A DNA stretch of 64,000 nucleotides from Bdellovibrionales bacterium. Its GTDB lineage: Bacteria; Bdellovibrionota; Bdellovibrionia; Bdellovibrionales; UBA1609. Below are positions 33,875 through 42,407 of the stretch, in pieces. The notes beneath the pieces are model-generated. The model was given only the letters and a program-made list of their open reading frames with translations, was not told the DNA's origin and did no database searches. The stretch's first letter is position 1; each line of letters opens with the position of its first letter. Both the position numbers and the translations under genes were made by a program. Location of the stretch: positions 62,001 through 126,000 of the forward strand of contig JADJVA010000020.1 of the NCBI GenBank assembly GCA_016716765.1. Reading direction: 5' to 3'.

Positions 33875-35764
33875 TTAATGTCCCGTATCACCAGAACTCT
33901 CAACCAACAGCTTGTTCTCAAGCATTCCATTAAAAAAATACTGAAGCAGTGCGCGCAAACGGAGGTCAAGTTGGCCTCTTTTCTTTTCAACCAAACTATT
34001 TCCTACCGCAAGAACTCGTCCCCCTTGAGGCGTATAAAACTCAGTTCGGTCCCCATTTTCATCTGACTTAATCAGTCCATCTTTGTCTAGATACCAATAT
34101 CCCGCTTCAGTTCGATTCATCACCCACTCCGGTTGGCGAGAGAAAATTGATCGGCCAAATCTCGTCCATTTTTCTGGCCGAACACCCAATAACTGCATGA
34201 CAGACAAGGGGACATCGACATGCTGCACGACCTGTTCAATATCTACCAGAGGAAGTTTTCCTCCGGGCCGGTAAAAAAAGATAGGTACTCGGAAATGTCC
34301 CAAACTATCACTATATGAGGCTTGATCTGATTTAGTTGTGTGGTCAGCTGTGATCACGAAAAGCGTATGATGAAACCAGGGTCGCTTTTCTGCTTCACTA
34401 AAAAATTTCCGAAGTGAGAAATCTGTGTATCCAATACTCTCGTGAATCTCTAAAGTTCCCTTTGGGAAACGCCCCGCGTACTCCTTCGGAACACTAAATG
34501 GTTGATGAGAGCTCAATGAGAATATAACCGAAGCAAACGGCTCCCGCATCTTATCAATTTCTCTCACCGCAAACTGAAAATAGGGCTCGTCAAAAATCCC
34601 CCAGTGTCCGTCAGAATCCTCCTTTTGAGGATACTCATTCAAGCCAAAATAATGCTGAAAGCCAGCTCTCTGAGAAAAGCTATCAAAATACATTGTCCCA
34701 TTTTCAGCTCCATGAAAAAAGCCTGTCGTATATCCCTCTCTTCGTAATACGCTTCCAAGGCCTTCGATGCGATTTGATGAAAAATCAGATGTGATAAAGG
34801 GATCGGGCAACAGACTCGGAATTCCTGAAAGCAAACTCGGTATGGCTTCGATGGATCTCCGCCCATTTGCAAACCCATTCTTAAAAAGCATTCCTCTCGC
34901 AGATAGTTCATCAAAAAAAGGAGTGTATCCCTTGCCTCTATTGGCGGCGCCAACAAACTCGAGCGCAAAGCTCTCGAGAATAATCAACACCACATTCTCA
35001 TGAGTCGGAGCGGACGCCCAGGTTACATTTGTGGGGAGATATTTATCCAACTCACCTTTCGAAAGACTCTCAACGCGCCGACGGATCTGAGTCCCTTTTG
35101 ATCGTATCATGGTAAAGGTAGAATTCAGCGCTAAGATCCCCAGTTCGTCTTTGGAAAAAATGAAAGCATTCGTCGATTTCAAAGGTTTGAGCTGCCAACC
35201 ACCACGCGCAGATAAGGCCAACAGGCTTGCCAAGATAAGGTATTCAAAAATGGGATGAACTCTTCGATATTTTTTGGAAGAAACGAATGCAGGAAAAGTC
35301 CGGTATAACAAATAGGTCAATACCACCGCCGCAAGCGACAAATACCAATAATACACAATCACTTGAACGGCTTGATTCTGGATATCTCCGGCTAATTTCA
35401 GAAATTCTATCGTGCTTCTTTTGCCCGTCAATTGATAGAGCTCGATATCAGCCAAATTCAAAGAGATAAACAACAAATTTACAACAACAAAAAAGGAAAG
35501 GGCCAAAGCCTTTAGGTAGCTATTCTGTTGCCATTTGCTCGGTAAGGAAAAAAAAATAAACACCGGAAGATTTGAAAGAACGATTGCAACCAAATCAAAC
35601 CTTAAACCCAGTAGAAAAGACTCAGCCACCTCTTTATTTGAAAAGCCAGCGAATAGATCCCTGTTATAAACGTAAAAAATTAATCTAACCAAGGCATAGA
35701 TAGCAAGCAAAGATGAGAGAAGAAGAAGACTTCGGCGTAATACGGGAATTTTTGAGGTTTTCAA
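33875..35764 (-). CDS. LTA synthase / phosphoglycerol transferase-like membrane enzyme
   Basis: 629 residues. Five N-terminal membrane helices (to about residue 190) are followed by an extracytoplasmic sulfatase-fold domain. Motifs are LIILESFALEFVG (metal-binding Glu), NGRRSIEAIPSLLSG with the probable Ser nucleophile, SLSSHQPFSVP and FVITADHTTKSD (metal-binding Asp-His). The family transfers phosphoglycerol or phosphoethanolamine groups to envelope polymers or glycans. The target here is unknown. TTG start at 35764. It lies between a methyltransferase and a lipoprotein gene on the same strand with short gaps, suggesting a small envelope-modification operon. Confidence 0.88.
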   Translation of the reverse strand: MKTSKIPVLRRSLLLLSSLLAIYALVRLIFYVYNRDLFAGFSNKEVAESFLLGLRFDLVAIVLSNLPVFIFFSLPSKWQQNSYLKALALSFFVVVNLLFISLNLADIELYQLTGKRSTIEFLKLAGDIQNQAVQVIVYYWYLSLAAVVLTYLLYRTFPAFVSSKKYRRVHPIFEYLILASLLALSARGGWQLKPLKSTNAFIFSKDELGILALNSTFTMIRSKGTQIRRRVESLSKGELDKYLPTNVTWASAPTHENVVLIILESFALEFVGAANRGKGYTPFFDELSARGMLFKNGFANGRRSIEAIPSLLSGIPSLLPDPFITSDFSSNRIEGLGSVLRREGYTTGFFHGAENGTMYFDSFSQRAGFQHYFGLNEYPQKEDSDGHWGIFDEPYFQFAVREIDKMREPFASVIFSLSSHQPFSVPKEYAGRFPKGTLEIHESIGYTDFSLRKFFSEAEKRPWFHHTLFVITADHTTKSDQASYSDSLGHFRVPIFFYRPGGKLPLVDIEQVVQHVDVPLSVMQLLGVRPEKWTRFGRSIFSRQPEWVMNRTEAGYWYLDKDGLIKSDENGDRTEFYTPQGGRVLAVGNSLVEKKRGQLDLRLRALLQYFFNGMLENKLLVESSGDTGH

Positions 35765-35818
35765 ATCGCTATTCTCTCTACGCTTGATTTTTATCAGCGC
35801 AGCAGCCCCTTTTCAAAA

Positions 35819-36628
35819 TCAAGACTCTGCTCTGCCTCTGACCCAAGAGTAAAACAGCACGCTGTAGGGCTCGCCCTGAACGGCTAAAAACTCTTTTCTA
35901 ACGTCTTCTACCAGGTCAGGAGCAATGCGGCCAGCATTTATCAAGGCGGGAGCCGCACTTAATAGCAGATCCCGAAAATAAGAGAAAAACCTCTCGCGAA
36001 CGTGTGGCTGACGAGCGTCAAAATGAAGACTACGGTGTTCTGTCACAATGTTTTTGTACCCTGCCTGCATCAAAAGATTTCCCATCTGAACTCCCACATA
36101 GGGGTGCCCTTTGATCGACCACTGATAATCATTGAACTCGATCCAGTACCGCAAAATAGCCGGACTATAAGGATCAACAAAAAAACTAGAATTATTCACT
36201 TCCGACAGTATGACTTCCGAACCGGGGATCAAATATTTTCTCAATTCTCGAAGAACAGCGAGAGGGTCCGGCACATGCTCTAAAAACCAACATAAAAAGG
36301 CTCCATCAAAAGTCCGTCCCTTAAGAATCGCGAGGTCTCTGGCATCGGACTGATGAAGCTCAAGCCGGTTGTCCAGAAGCTCCTGGGCCAAGGTCGCTCT
36401 CGCTACTCTGAGCTGGTCTTCGGAAATATCGATACCCACCAATTGTTTAATCGAAGAAAATCTCTTCAAAAGAATTTTACTTTGCGCACCAATGCCACAT
36501 CCCACCTCAAGCAAGCTTGTTTCTCTCTTGAACTCCACTCCTTCATAAACATAGGGTTCAAGAAGGCGGGCCTGGTCTTCCAATCGAGCTTGCTCTTGCG
36601 AGGTGTAACCATGAAGATATTTTGACAC
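35819..36628 (-). CDS. SAM-dependent class I methyltransferase
   Basis: 269 residues with a Rossmann methyltransferase core: motif I LLEVGCGIGAQSK, acidic end of beta-2 VGIDIS, LHQSDARDL and the post-motif FDGAFLCWFLEHVPDP. The substrate is not apparent; a helical C-terminal half (about 160-269) probably selects it. GTG start at 36628 with AGAGG upstream. It is the first gene of the leftward unit with the sulfatase-fold enzyme, so a modified envelope lipid or glycan is one possible substrate. Confidence 0.85.
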   Translation of the reverse strand: MSKYLHGYTSQEQARLEDQARLLEPYVYEGVEFKRETSLLEVGCGIGAQSKILLKRFSSIKQLVGIDISEDQLRVARATLAQELLDNRLELHQSDARDLAILKGRTFDGAFLCWFLEHVPDPLAVLRELRKYLIPGSEVILSEVNNSSFFVDPYSPAILRYWIEFNDYQWSIKGHPYVGVQMGNLLMQAGYKNIVTEHRSLHFDARQPHVRERFFSYFRDLLLSAAPALINAGRIAPDLVEDVRKEFLAVQGEPYSVLFYSWVRGRAES

Positions 36629-36799
36629 ACTCTACCTCTCAAAAAGAGAAGGGACTATTTTGCACATCTTTTGGCCAATGACTGCAATACCATTATGCGC
36701 TCAACATCCAAGAAAGCCAAAGGCCCACACCACTAATTTTTGATTTGGATTCTGCTGCAAGACTCATCACCCGGCGCAATCCTCCGATAGATATATACG

Positions 36800-38005
36800 G
36801 TGGAAAATACGCAAACAGATGATTTTTTTAGTTTGGTTAAGGAATTGAAAATTTTGCCAATTTTCGCCTTAATTCTAAGTAGTTGGGGCTGCGTTGGACC
36901 GACTTCTCCTTTTGGGGCAATCCATCACCTGACGACCTCTTCTCAGTTAAAAGTTGATCCGGCAGCCGATCCGGCAGCCGATCCGGCAGCCGATCCAAGC
37001 ATGCAATCCCCTTCCCCTTCAAAAACAAAGATGGACAAGCAGGGCTTTTATGCGCCAGCTCCATCACCCCCAAGAATCGAATTGTTCCCCAATCGCCAGG
37101 TGCTTCATGGTCGCCGAGACCTCAAAGTTGTTATATTTGACCCCAAAGGCATTGCTGAGAGCTCACGCTGGCGAGTCTATTACAATGGCTATGAAGTCAC
37201 CCACCAGCTCGTACCGACTGTCAATGAGGTAGAATCCATCTCCCGCAAGGAATGGACTCTGGAATTTAAAAATCTGAGGGTTCGAGCTGAAAAGGATAAC
37301 CATATTCAATTCGCCTATTTCACAAGCCCAAATCAACCTCCTGTTATTCGGTCTTGGTTGCCTCCCGAATGCCATATAGATCATATTCAGCAGATTGCAA
37401 CTACCGAGGACTTTACTCTTTCAGCCAATCTACTCGACAGAATCGACAGACTGTCTCGCGACTTCAATTTTAATCCGAGCCTTCTTGCGGGCCTCGTCGC
37501 GCAGGAATCAGCATTCAATCCTCAAGCCATCAGTTGGGCAAAAGCCATTGGACTCACCCAAGTGACTCCTATCGCGGATTTGGAAATCGCTCGTTTTCAA
37601 CCACTGTGGCCCAGGTCTGCCTCGATCAGCCGCTTTCCCGCCGGAATTGTTAAGGGCCTGATTAACGCAGGAAAGCTCACGGCCAGAGATGATTGGCGCC
37701 TCAATCCTGAATTATCGCTCCGCGGAGGACTGACATTCCTTAATTATCTTGTCGATTATTGGGCGGGCGATCCTGTCTTTTCACAACTCAAGGAGAAATC
37801 CGCGTTTCCAAAGCAACTCGCCACTCAAATTATTCTGGCTTCCTACCAGTCAGGCGCTTCACGTGTAAAAAAGGCCATACTTGAAAATAATCAAAACTTC
37901 TTGGCCTCAGAGAATTTAATGGAGGCACGAAAGTACGTTGGTCGAGTGAGCAGTTACTGTTACCATTTTTCAAATCGAGAGGATCTCTATGCGAAATCGC
38001 CCTAA
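36800..38005 (+). CDS. Lytic transglycosylase (SLT domain) lipoprotein
   Basis: 401 residues (GTG start). A lipoprotein signal ends in SSWGC near residue 31. A low-complexity stretch of three DPAA units follows, encoded by a 12-base tandem repeat around 36955-36995. After a beta-rich region (about 95-180), the C-terminal SLT domain has the catalytic Glu in GLVAQESAFNPQAIS, then AIGLTQVTP and the ASYQSGASRVKKAI motif equivalent to the usual AYNAG segment. It cleaves peptidoglycan glycan strands at the outer membrane. The 3' end overlaps the PilZ gene by 17 bases, so they are coupled. Confidence 0.88.
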   Translation: MENTQTDDFFSLVKELKILPIFALILSSWGCVGPTSPFGAIHHLTTSSQLKVDPAADPAADPAADPSMQSPSPSKTKMDKQGFYAPAPSPPRIELFPNRQVLHGRRDLKVVIFDPKGIAESSRWRVYYNGYEVTHQLVPTVNEVESISRKEWTLEFKNLRVRAEKDNHIQFAYFTSPNQPPVIRSWLPPECHIDHIQQIATTEDFTLSANLLDRIDRLSRDFNFNPSLLAGLVAQESAFNPQAISWAKAIGLTQVTPIADLEIARFQPLWPRSASISRFPAGIVKGLINAGKLTARDDWRLNPELSLRGGLTFLNYLVDYWAGDPVFSQLKEKSAFPKQLATQIILASYQSGASRVKKAILENNQNFLASENLMEARKYVGRVSSYCYHFSNREDLYAKSP

Positions 38006-38723
38006 AATCCTCCTTGCAATCGCCATCATATTTTTATGCATCATTGTCTCACTGCCTGTGCAAGTGGCTCTCCTTTATGGGCACGCCATTGATGAACTCG
38101 TTCAAATGATGACAAAAATCTCTTTGTTGAATCTCCTCGTCGCTCTCTCCCTTGTCCTCAATATCCCATTCATCCTTCGCGCTTCGCGCTGGCTCTCGCT
38201 GAGCCTTCCTCTCTCTCTCATAGCCATAGGTTGGAACAATTGGGTGGTTGCGTCTGTCGGGCTTGATTTCTCCCCCTCAACGACCTGGGTGGCGACCTTG
38301 CTATTTGCTTTGCTTTGCGGGTTTGTATCGCTTCCCGTTGTTTGGAATCTTATAAAAAATCCCCAGCAGCGCTGGTGGCTTCAGGCTGTCAGAAAAGCCA
38401 TTTCCCTTCCCATGACCCTTGAGCCCGTTCGAGGATCGAGCATAGACATGAGAACCTTTGATCTGTCTAAAACCGGAGCTTTCGTCCAGGTCGACGACTG
38501 GAGCGAATTTGAGTATCCGATGCGTGAGGGAGATGTGATAAATGTCAAATTCACTATCGGAACTCTCAATCGAATTAGCTGCTCAGCTCAGATCGTGCGA
38601 AGAAACTACGAATCAGGCCACTATCCAGCCGGGCTTGGTCTGCGATTTATCGGACTACAGCGAGGACACCATCGTCTTCTTCGTCAATTTGTCGAGACCC
38701 AACCAGGTCAGGTCACTCACTAA
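37989..38723 (+). CDS. Membrane protein with C-terminal PilZ-like domain
   Basis: 244 residues. Four membrane helices occupy the first 125 residues; a PilZ-type domain follows (TFDLSKTGAFVQVDDW matches the DxSxxG motif, then INVKFTIGT and AGLGLRFIGL). The usual RxxxR half of the cyclic di-GMP site is not clear, so ligand binding is uncertain. The 17-base overlap with the transglycosylase gene suggests that second-messenger or envelope signals are linked to peptidoglycan cleavage here, an inference from context. Confidence 0.8.
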   Translation: MRNRPKILLAIAIIFLCIIVSLPVQVALLYGHAIDELVQMMTKISLLNLLVALSLVLNIPFILRASRWLSLSLPLSLIAIGWNNWVVASVGLDFSPSTTWVATLLFALLCGFVSLPVVWNLIKNPQQRWWLQAVRKAISLPMTLEPVRGSSIDMRTFDLSKTGAFVQVDDWSEFEYPMREGDVINVKFTIGTLNRISCSAQIVRRNYESGHYPAGLGLRFIGLQRGHHRLLRQFVETQPGQVTH

Positions 38724-38795
38724 ATATTAACTGATTTTCTTGATTGTTGCTTCGTTCTTGATATGTATGCCTTTTCAAGAAGGAAACTTGATTTG

Positions 38796-39572
38796 ATGTC
38801 CCATTCTATTTCTATGAGCCCGATCGGGCATATCCAGTCCTGTTTCCCGGAAAAGTTTGGAGTGCCAAAACAGGGTCGAATTTCTCCTCACAGTCATGGC
38901 GCTATTTGTTTTTCAGCGCACATTGACGGGCCTGCCATGACCGCCGGACTGGAATCCTTTTCTCACTTGTGGGTCCTCTGGCTATTTCATCAGAATAAAA
39001 ATAAAACTCTTCTCAAGAAGGTTCACCCTCCTCGATTGGGAGGAAAAAAATCAGGGGTTTTTGCCTCGCGGAGCCCTCATCGACCAAATGCGATAGGTAT
39101 GACTGTCGTTCAAATTTTGTCGATTGAAGTCGACCGGATATTGATCAGTGGCTTAGATATGGTCGAGGGTACACCTGTATTGGATATAAAGCCTTATATC
39201 CCTCAGTGGGACTCTTATCCAGAAGCCTCCTCTGGATGGCTGAATCACCAAGCCGATTCATGCTGCCCAACAGAATTCTTATCCTCTGCGATGGAAGAAC
39301 TCTTCGCCTACGAAAAATCAGACTCGCTCGAAATGCCCGCTTCAGAAATTCTCCATGCCATCAGAGAATGTCTCAGTACGGATCCACGACCACCCGCCTA
39401 CAAGAAAATGGATCAGACAAGGCAGATGAGCGAAAAACCGATTTACGCTTTTCAGATCTATGGCTTAGACGTCAAGTTTCGCAAATGGGACAATGGATTT
39501 TTGGTTACAAGAATTGATAAAATGAGAAACGAAAAGAGCAAAGCCACAGGACCCAGCCACAATGCAACCTGA
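38796..39572 (+). CDS. trmO: tRNA (t6A37) N6-methyltransferase
   Basis: About 258 residues of the TsaA/YaeB/VirR family. Conserved blocks are SPIGHIQSCFPEKFGVPKQG near the start, SHLWVLWLFHQN, GVFASRSPHRPNAIGMTVVQ and VLDIKPYIPQWDS; the C-terminal YAFQIYGLDVKFR strand also fits the family. It methylates threonylcarbamoyladenosine-37 of tRNA-Thr. The start was set at 38796 (AAGGAA upstream); an earlier ATG at 38763 lacks a ribosome binding site. Its 3' end overlaps the convergent MFS gene by 115 bases. Confidence 0.9.
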   Translation: MSHSISMSPIGHIQSCFPEKFGVPKQGRISPHSHGAICFSAHIDGPAMTAGLESFSHLWVLWLFHQNKNKTLLKKVHPPRLGGKKSGVFASRSPHRPNAIGMTVVQILSIEVDRILISGLDMVEGTPVLDIKPYIPQWDSYPEASSGWLNHQADSCCPTEFLSSAMEELFAYEKSDSLEMPASEILHAIRECLSTDPRPPAYKKMDQTRQMSEKPIYAFQIYGLDVKFRKWDNGFLVTRIDKMRNEKSKATGPSHNAT

Positions 39573-40792
39573 ATCCCCATCTTATCGCTGAGGCGGCCCA
39601 ATCCATAATGCATTATGACGGTCATCAAGGTTCCAAAAGATATCGCGACCGAAAATGCGCGACTTGCCTGTTTTCCAAAAACTTGAGCAATCGTTTCAAT
39701 GAACACAGGAAAAAAGGGCCCCAAGCTCAGGCCGCATAAAATTAAGAAGACGGGATGATAACTGAGCCCCAGGCCGTAAAAGAGGGTAGAAAAAATCAGA
39801 CAATATGAGAGCACATGACGACTGGAGCTCTTGAGTAAACCGGGACCCACAAAAAAAACAAGTCGACTCAAAAACATCAAAAGAAAAAAACAAGTGAGGG
39901 CATTTGCCGAACTCGCGTCCGACCATTGGGTTACTCGCTTCAGATAAAGCACCATTCGCGTGGTCAGTGACAGCTCTCCAACAAGGTAGGTTGCCAATAT
40001 CATGGCCATCCAAAGGCTCAGATTTCTTTGAAATCCCCCATTTGATTTGCTCTCTCCTCTGCCCTCACCTTTGCCCTCCGAAGAACTTTCCTGTCCAATG
40101 CCATTAATGCCTTTGATGCCCTTATCAGGAGATGAGCTTAGGGTTGAATTTCGCAATCCTCTTCCTCTGGAAAAGTGAAAAAGCGAAAAAAATAATATTA
40201 TAAAGGGAATCCCGCTAAACAAAAAAACAATCTTGGTCCAGGGATAATTTAGCCCGATAGCATAGGAGAAGATGAGAGGAGCTAAAAAGGAGGCCATCCC
40301 ATAATTGCTGTGAAGGCCAGAAAAAAGGCGTCTCCAATGCGATTCTGGTGAACTTTCCTGAATAAGCACGTGCTGAGCAACCGATCCAATTCCCTGACCA
40401 ATTCCTAGAACTCCGGAGGCGACCAGGACAGAAATATAGTTTCCGCCAAGACCCAAACCCACAAATCCAAGACCCATAAAAAATAAACTTCCCCGCAAAA
40501 CGCGAATCGATCCCGCCAACGGAATCAACCACCGACAGGAGTAGCTCGCCATAAAGCTCAGCAGAGAGGTCACAGAAAATAGCCAAGAGCCTGAGGTATC
40601 CGTCAGGTGAAGGTCTTGTAGCACTAAGGGAAAAAAAGGACCACGAGCATTATCTAAAAAACCAAGGGCAAACAATGAGGCATACGCAAAAAGAACACAG
40701 GACCACCGCAGTTCCACATTGCGCATTTCTAGCCAGAGCCGCATGTTTGACTTCATCCTTTTCGTCCGCAACAAATCGACTACCATCGTCAT
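39458..40792 (-). CDS. Major facilitator superfamily transporter
   Basis: 444 residues, about 12 membrane helices in two groups of six joined by a charged, Gly/Ser/Lys-rich loop (about 225-270). The first loop has LSFMASYSCRWLIPLAGSIR and the N-half ends before KIVFLFSGIPFIILF. No substrate signature was recognised. Several in-frame starts exist near the 5' end (40792, 40756, 40744), none with an ideal ribosome binding site. The last membrane helix and C-terminus are encoded opposite the 3' end of trmO. Confidence 0.82.
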   Translation of the reverse strand: MTMVVDLLRTKRMKSNMRLWLEMRNVELRWSCVLFAYASLFALGFLDNARGPFFPLVLQDLHLTDTSGSWLFSVTSLLSFMASYSCRWLIPLAGSIRVLRGSLFFMGLGFVGLGLGGNYISVLVASGVLGIGQGIGSVAQHVLIQESSPESHWRRLFSGLHSNYGMASFLAPLIFSYAIGLNYPWTKIVFLFSGIPFIILFFSLFHFSRGRGLRNSTLSSSPDKGIKGINGIGQESSSEGKGEGRGESKSNGGFQRNLSLWMAMILATYLVGELSLTTRMVLYLKRVTQWSDASSANALTCFFLLMFLSRLVFFVGPGLLKSSSRHVLSYCLIFSTLFYGLGLSYHPVFLILCGLSLGPFFPVFIETIAQVFGKQASRAFSVAISFGTLMTVIMHYGLGRLSDKMGIQVALWLGPVALLFSFLILSILVTKNPLSHLRNLTSKP

Positions 40793-40962
40793 GAAAGCCG
40801 ATAAAATATGGGTTTGATCTCTCCATCAAAAATTGCCACAATAGCCCCGGATTAAAACTTAACTAGATTTTGTTGGCACGAGCACGGGCACGGGCCACTT
40901 CAGAGTACACCAAGTGAACCGACACCACATCTCGTATTTCACCTTAAGATGGAGATTTATTC

Positions 40963-42360
40963 GTGGGCACGAACGTTGATGCAATGACTCCAGAGGAGAC
41001 TATTGACCAAAGCGCCACTTTGGAGGACCAACTCCCCCCGAAAATATCGGAATCTTTCTGCGTTCTGCCTTGGATCCAACGTTTTATTAATCTTGGTGGT
41101 GAACATCAAATTTGTTGTACCTCTGAAGAGTATGGCAATTCGATTCGTTCCACCTTTGGAAGAATTCTAAAGGTGAGCAACACGACTGATCCAGACAAAG
41201 TTCAAAATGCCTCAAGCCTCATGAGAGTTCGGCGACAGATGCTAAAGGGCAGGTGGCCTGCTGCTTGCTCCAGATGCAAAATCGTAGAAAAGTGCGGTGG
41301 AAGAAGCAGACGACAAATCGAAAACTGGCGATTTGCTGACAGAATTGCTGAAATCATAAAAAGCACTAATAAACGTGGACGAACGACAATTCTTCCCTCT
41401 TACCTAGATCTCCGACTTGGAAACTTTTGCAATCTTGTTTGTCGCATGTGCAATCCGAGAGCAAGTAGAAAATGGTCTCTTGAATGGAACCGGGTCAAGT
41501 TGACCTGGGAAAAACTCATTTTTATTAGATGGCGCTATAAATATGACTGGTATCGGAGAGAAAATTTCAAACCCTTTCTCAAGGCACTCCTTCCCCATAT
41601 CAGGAATTTTCATGTGGCTGGAGGAGAACCTCTCATTATTCCTGAGACGCTGGAACTCTTAAAGGAACTACAAAGAACGGGCATTTCTCGTAGCACGGAA
41701 GTTTCTTTTAACACAAACCTTACAGTCCTCAATCAGGATCTACTGAAGTGCTTGCAAACTTTCAAAAGAGTTTTCTTTTACGTGAGTGTTGATGCTTACG
41801 GCGAACTGAACGACTACATTCGCTACCCAAGCAAATGGGCAAAGATTGTCGATCGCGTACATGAAATCTCAACATGGGCGAAGGACTCTCCTTTTGTCAT
41901 CCAGTTTAACGTGACTGTACAGATTTACAACATTTTGAGACTACACGAGCTCATCGACTGGATTCAGTCGCTTGATTTGCCTGGAGTCGGCAACGTCCCC
42001 AATCTCACTATTCTAAACAATCCCAGCTACTATGACATTCGCAATCTCCCCCCAAATCTGAAACAAGAAGTCACACAAACTATTGCAAAGAAAAGAGTCG
42101 ATTGGCTCTCAGCAGCCCCCTCTTATGCGCGAGAAAGTTTTGCGGCGACATTGGATTCAATTGTTGAACATTTAAAATTCCCTCCCTCAGGTCGCTGGAC
42201 TTTCTCCCACTTTCAATCCGTGACAGCCGCCCTAGACGCGTCAAGAAAACAAAACCTGGAGAGCCATCTTCCGGAATTGGTAGGCCCTCCAAGGATGGGA
42301 TTGCACGAACCTCATCAGGCTCCGTTAGGAGCCCCACAAAATTCTGCTTTCAAACTATAA
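40963..42360 (+). CDS. Radical SAM protein with N-terminal CxLPW/twitch-type segment
   Basis: 465 residues, GTG start with GGAG upstream. The radical SAM cluster motif CNLVCRMC begins at about residue 156 in the context LDLRLGNFCNLVCRMCNPRA. The SAM-binding GGEP equivalent is HVAGGEPLI. An N-terminal region FCVLPWIQRFINLGG with a CC pair and later Cys residues (CSRCKIVEKC) resembles the twitch/SPASM-type radical SAM proteins that bind extra iron-sulfur clusters. These modify peptides or carry out other radical chemistry. No obvious peptide substrate is encoded next to it, so the target is unknown. Confidence 0.85.
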   Translation: MGTNVDAMTPEETIDQSATLEDQLPPKISESFCVLPWIQRFINLGGEHQICCTSEEYGNSIRSTFGRILKVSNTTDPDKVQNASSLMRVRRQMLKGRWPAACSRCKIVEKCGGRSRRQIENWRFADRIAEIIKSTNKRGRTTILPSYLDLRLGNFCNLVCRMCNPRASRKWSLEWNRVKLTWEKLIFIRWRYKYDWYRRENFKPFLKALLPHIRNFHVAGGEPLIIPETLELLKELQRTGISRSTEVSFNTNLTVLNQDLLKCLQTFKRVFFYVSVDAYGELNDYIRYPSKWAKIVDRVHEISTWAKDSPFVIQFNVTVQIYNILRLHELIDWIQSLDLPGVGNVPNLTILNNPSYYDIRNLPPNLKQEVTQTIAKKRVDWLSAAPSYARESFAATLDSIVEHLKFPPSGRWTFSHFQSVTAALDASRKQNLESHLPELVGPPRMGLHEPHQAPLGAPQNSAFKL

Positions 42361-42407
42361 ATGGTCGATAAATGGGCGCGTCCCTCCGCGCGCCGACCAA
42401 AAGTCAC

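Noticed and set aside
33374..34066. Rightward 230-codon frame opposite the lipoprotein and sulfatase-fold genes
   Set aside because: Crosses two real leftward genes and shows no domain or ribosome binding site.
40860..40900. Possible sigma-54 promoter (TTGGCACGAGCACGGGC) before the radical SAM gene
   Set aside because: The -24 half fits but the -12 TTGC half is absent at the right spacing.
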